Of a stretch of 24,899 bases of DNA, positions 23,393 through 24,899 are shown piece by piece. This DNA is from an uncultured Mollicutes bacterium. Its GTDB lineage: Bacteria > Bacillota_I > Bacilli_A > Acholeplasmatales > Anaeroplasmataceae. Below the pieces are notes generated by a model, which was not told where the DNA came from, made no database searches, and saw only the letters and a list, made by a program, of their open reading frames with translations. The stretch is from the NCBI GenBank assembly GCA_900540705.1, contig UQGR01000029.1, positions 1-24,899 of the forward strand, given 5' to 3'. Each line of letters starts with the position of its first letter. Within the stretch, counting starts at the first letter, position 1. Made by a program: the position numbers and the translations under genes.

Positions 23393-24899
23393 AAAGAGCG
23401 AAGATTTTTGATATTTTCTAGTTGTACCCATTATGTGGCTCCTACTGGATTTGAACTTTATCCGTTACACCATAATTTAGAGTCTCTATCTGGACAAGCA
23501 CCTCACCAATTTGGCTTACGTCAAGTCATTGTAGCAGATACGGATAGAACCTTTAATTTTAATTCGGCAATCGGAAGATATGCTTATGTTGCCGACGGAG
23601 CAGAATTAGTATATGATTTGAATACGAATGGTTAATGTACTGTAGCCTTGAGAGTCTATGTAAAAGAAATAAAAAATGAAATTCAATATATTTTTGAATT
23701 ATTTAATTCCTCTGAAACTATAGGAGTATTCATCAATCCAGAAGGGCAGGTTTGTATTAAGGCATTAAATCAAATCAAAACGACTAGCTTGAGTATTCGT
23801 ACAGGAAATTGGAATTTTATTGGCTTTACATACAATCAAACCCTTGCTTCTGATTCCGCTTCACTAAACAGTATTGGATTGAGGCTGGTTGTAGAGGATA
23901 AAGAATATACTACTTCCATTTCTTCTGAAAGTACTATTTCTAGTGTATATTGTTCATTGGGAAGAAAGAAACAAGCAACTACGAAAACTACAGCCTTTGG
24001 TTCTTATGAACAGAGCCATCCTTTATATGGACAAATTGAAATGTTTGCAGTAAATAAGAATTATTCTTCGTTAAATACCCTTTTGACTCTGAAATCTAAG
24101 TTATTATTAGAATGTAAGGTCAATGGATATAACGAGTTTGGTCTGCCTGCAGGAAGTCTTATAAAATCAGATCAAAGAGATATTACCACTAAAACGATTA
24201 AATATAAAAGTGCAAAATCAAACTCTTCTAAAAAGTCCTTTGATATTGCCTCTGAATCTAATTTTTATTATGGTAAAGGTACTTATTCTAGAGTTTATGA
24301 GACGGATGACTTAGGAAGACTGACCGCTGTTACAGATTCTCTTTTTGGTTCCCATAGCTATGCTTATGATGAAAGAGGATATTTGAAAGAAGCAGATGGT
24401 ATCTCTTTCACCTATGATGAAAATGGAAATATATTGTCTGCAGGAACAAAGGAATATGAGTATACACATACCATCAAAGATAGACTTTCCAAAGCTTTAG
24501 GATATGAGGTGAACTATAATGATACTATGAATCCAGGAAATCCAACCAGCTGGAATGGCAGAACGTATTGCTGGGATTGGAGTAGAAGGCTTGTTTTATT
24601 AATCTATAATAATATACATACATCCTATAAATATAATGCAGAAGGATTAAGAACCAGAAAAAATCATGGAGGTTTTAAAACAGATTATTTATATTCAGGA
24701 GACAAACTTATCGCAGAAAAAAACGATTTATATAAACTAAATTTCTTATATGATGAAAATGGATTATTATATGGATTTATAAAAGATAATAGTACAAAGT
24801 ATTTCTATATTAGAGATGTTTACCAAAACATATTAGGAATTATAGACAATACTGGAAAAATTGTGGTAAAATATAAATATGATGCATGGGGTAATGTAA
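23393..24899 (+). pseudogene. Rhs/YD-repeat protein remnant, no start, in-frame stop, continues past window
   Basis: One reading frame runs from just after a TAA at 23390-23392 to the window end, interrupted only by TAA at 23633-23635. The part before the stop has no ATG and no ribosome site. After the stop 421 codons are open: first a jelly-roll/LamG-like part (NSSETIGVFINPEGQVCI ... GNWNFIGFTY), then YD repeats (YETDDLGRLTAVTDS, YAYDERGYLKEA, FTYDENGNIL, YKYNAEGLRTRKN), ending in the Rhs core pattern YKYDAWGNV at the edge. Rhs/YD proteins are large surface or secreted polymorphic-toxin carriers. The loss of the N-terminus and the TAA suggest a decayed gene, though an internal restart producing a shorter protein, or a sequencing error, is possible. 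Confidence 0.75.

Noticed and set aside
1..24899. CRISPR array, tRNA or rRNA genes, insertion sequences, phage attachment sites
   Set aside because: No regularly spaced repeats, no cloverleaf or rRNA-like stretches and no transposase or integrase motifs were seen on either strand.

Overview
The window looks like a low-G+C Gram-positive (Firmicutes) chromosome segment, probably from a gut or other carbohydrate-rich anaerobic habitat. Evidence: strong AGGAGG-type ribosome sites, short intergenic gaps, lipoprotein signals with a cysteine lipobox, and CUT1 sugar ABC transporters. TGA is used as a stop (ends at 14219-14221 and 17076-17078), so this is not the mycoplasma code. No rRNA, tRNA, CRISPR array, transposase or integrase was seen.

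Layout. (1) 1-3811: the start of an amidohydrolase on the minus strand, cut by the window edge, and a divergent three-gene CUT1 ABC transporter (binding lipoprotein plus two permeases). This part is visibly richer in G+C, with CTG/CCG/CGG-type codons, than everything after about 3.85 kb, where TTA/AGA/AAA-type codons dominate. (2) 4067-9443: five same-strand genes behind one good promoter: a Fic-fold protein whose catalytic histidine is a glutamine, a 1029-residue SF1 helicase fused to a C-terminal PD-(D/E)xK (DUF2726-like) nuclease domain, a 132-residue orphan, a GNAT acetyltransferase and an ASCH-domain protein. The first three look like a possible defence or nucleic-acid-processing cassette and are the best candidate for an undescribed system. 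(3) 9444-9791: a terminator, then a promoter with CG-centred operator-like sites. (4) 9792-22150: a starch/cyclodextrin locus. It holds a surface lipoprotein with four related beta-rich modules, a compact LacI-family regulator on the minus strand, a cytoplasmic GH13 cyclomaltodextrinase/neopullulanase, a membrane-anchored binding protein, two permeases, an unusually long ABC ATPase and a secreted cyclodextrin glycosyltransferase (CGTase). (5) 22354-23369: a Nudix hydrolase and a VOC/glyoxalase-fold protein. (6) 23393 to the end: remains of an Rhs/YD-repeat protein lacking a start and carrying an in-frame TAA; it runs off the window.

How region 4 probably works: the secreted CGTase converts starch or maltodextrin outside the cell to cyclodextrins and transfer products. 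The lipoprotein and the anchored binding protein hold them at the surface, MalF/MalG-like permeases driven by the ATPase import them, and the cytoplasmic GH13 enzyme opens and cuts them to glucose and maltose. The LacI-type protein is the likely switch. Roles come from motif and architecture recognition by eye; substrate assignments are inference.
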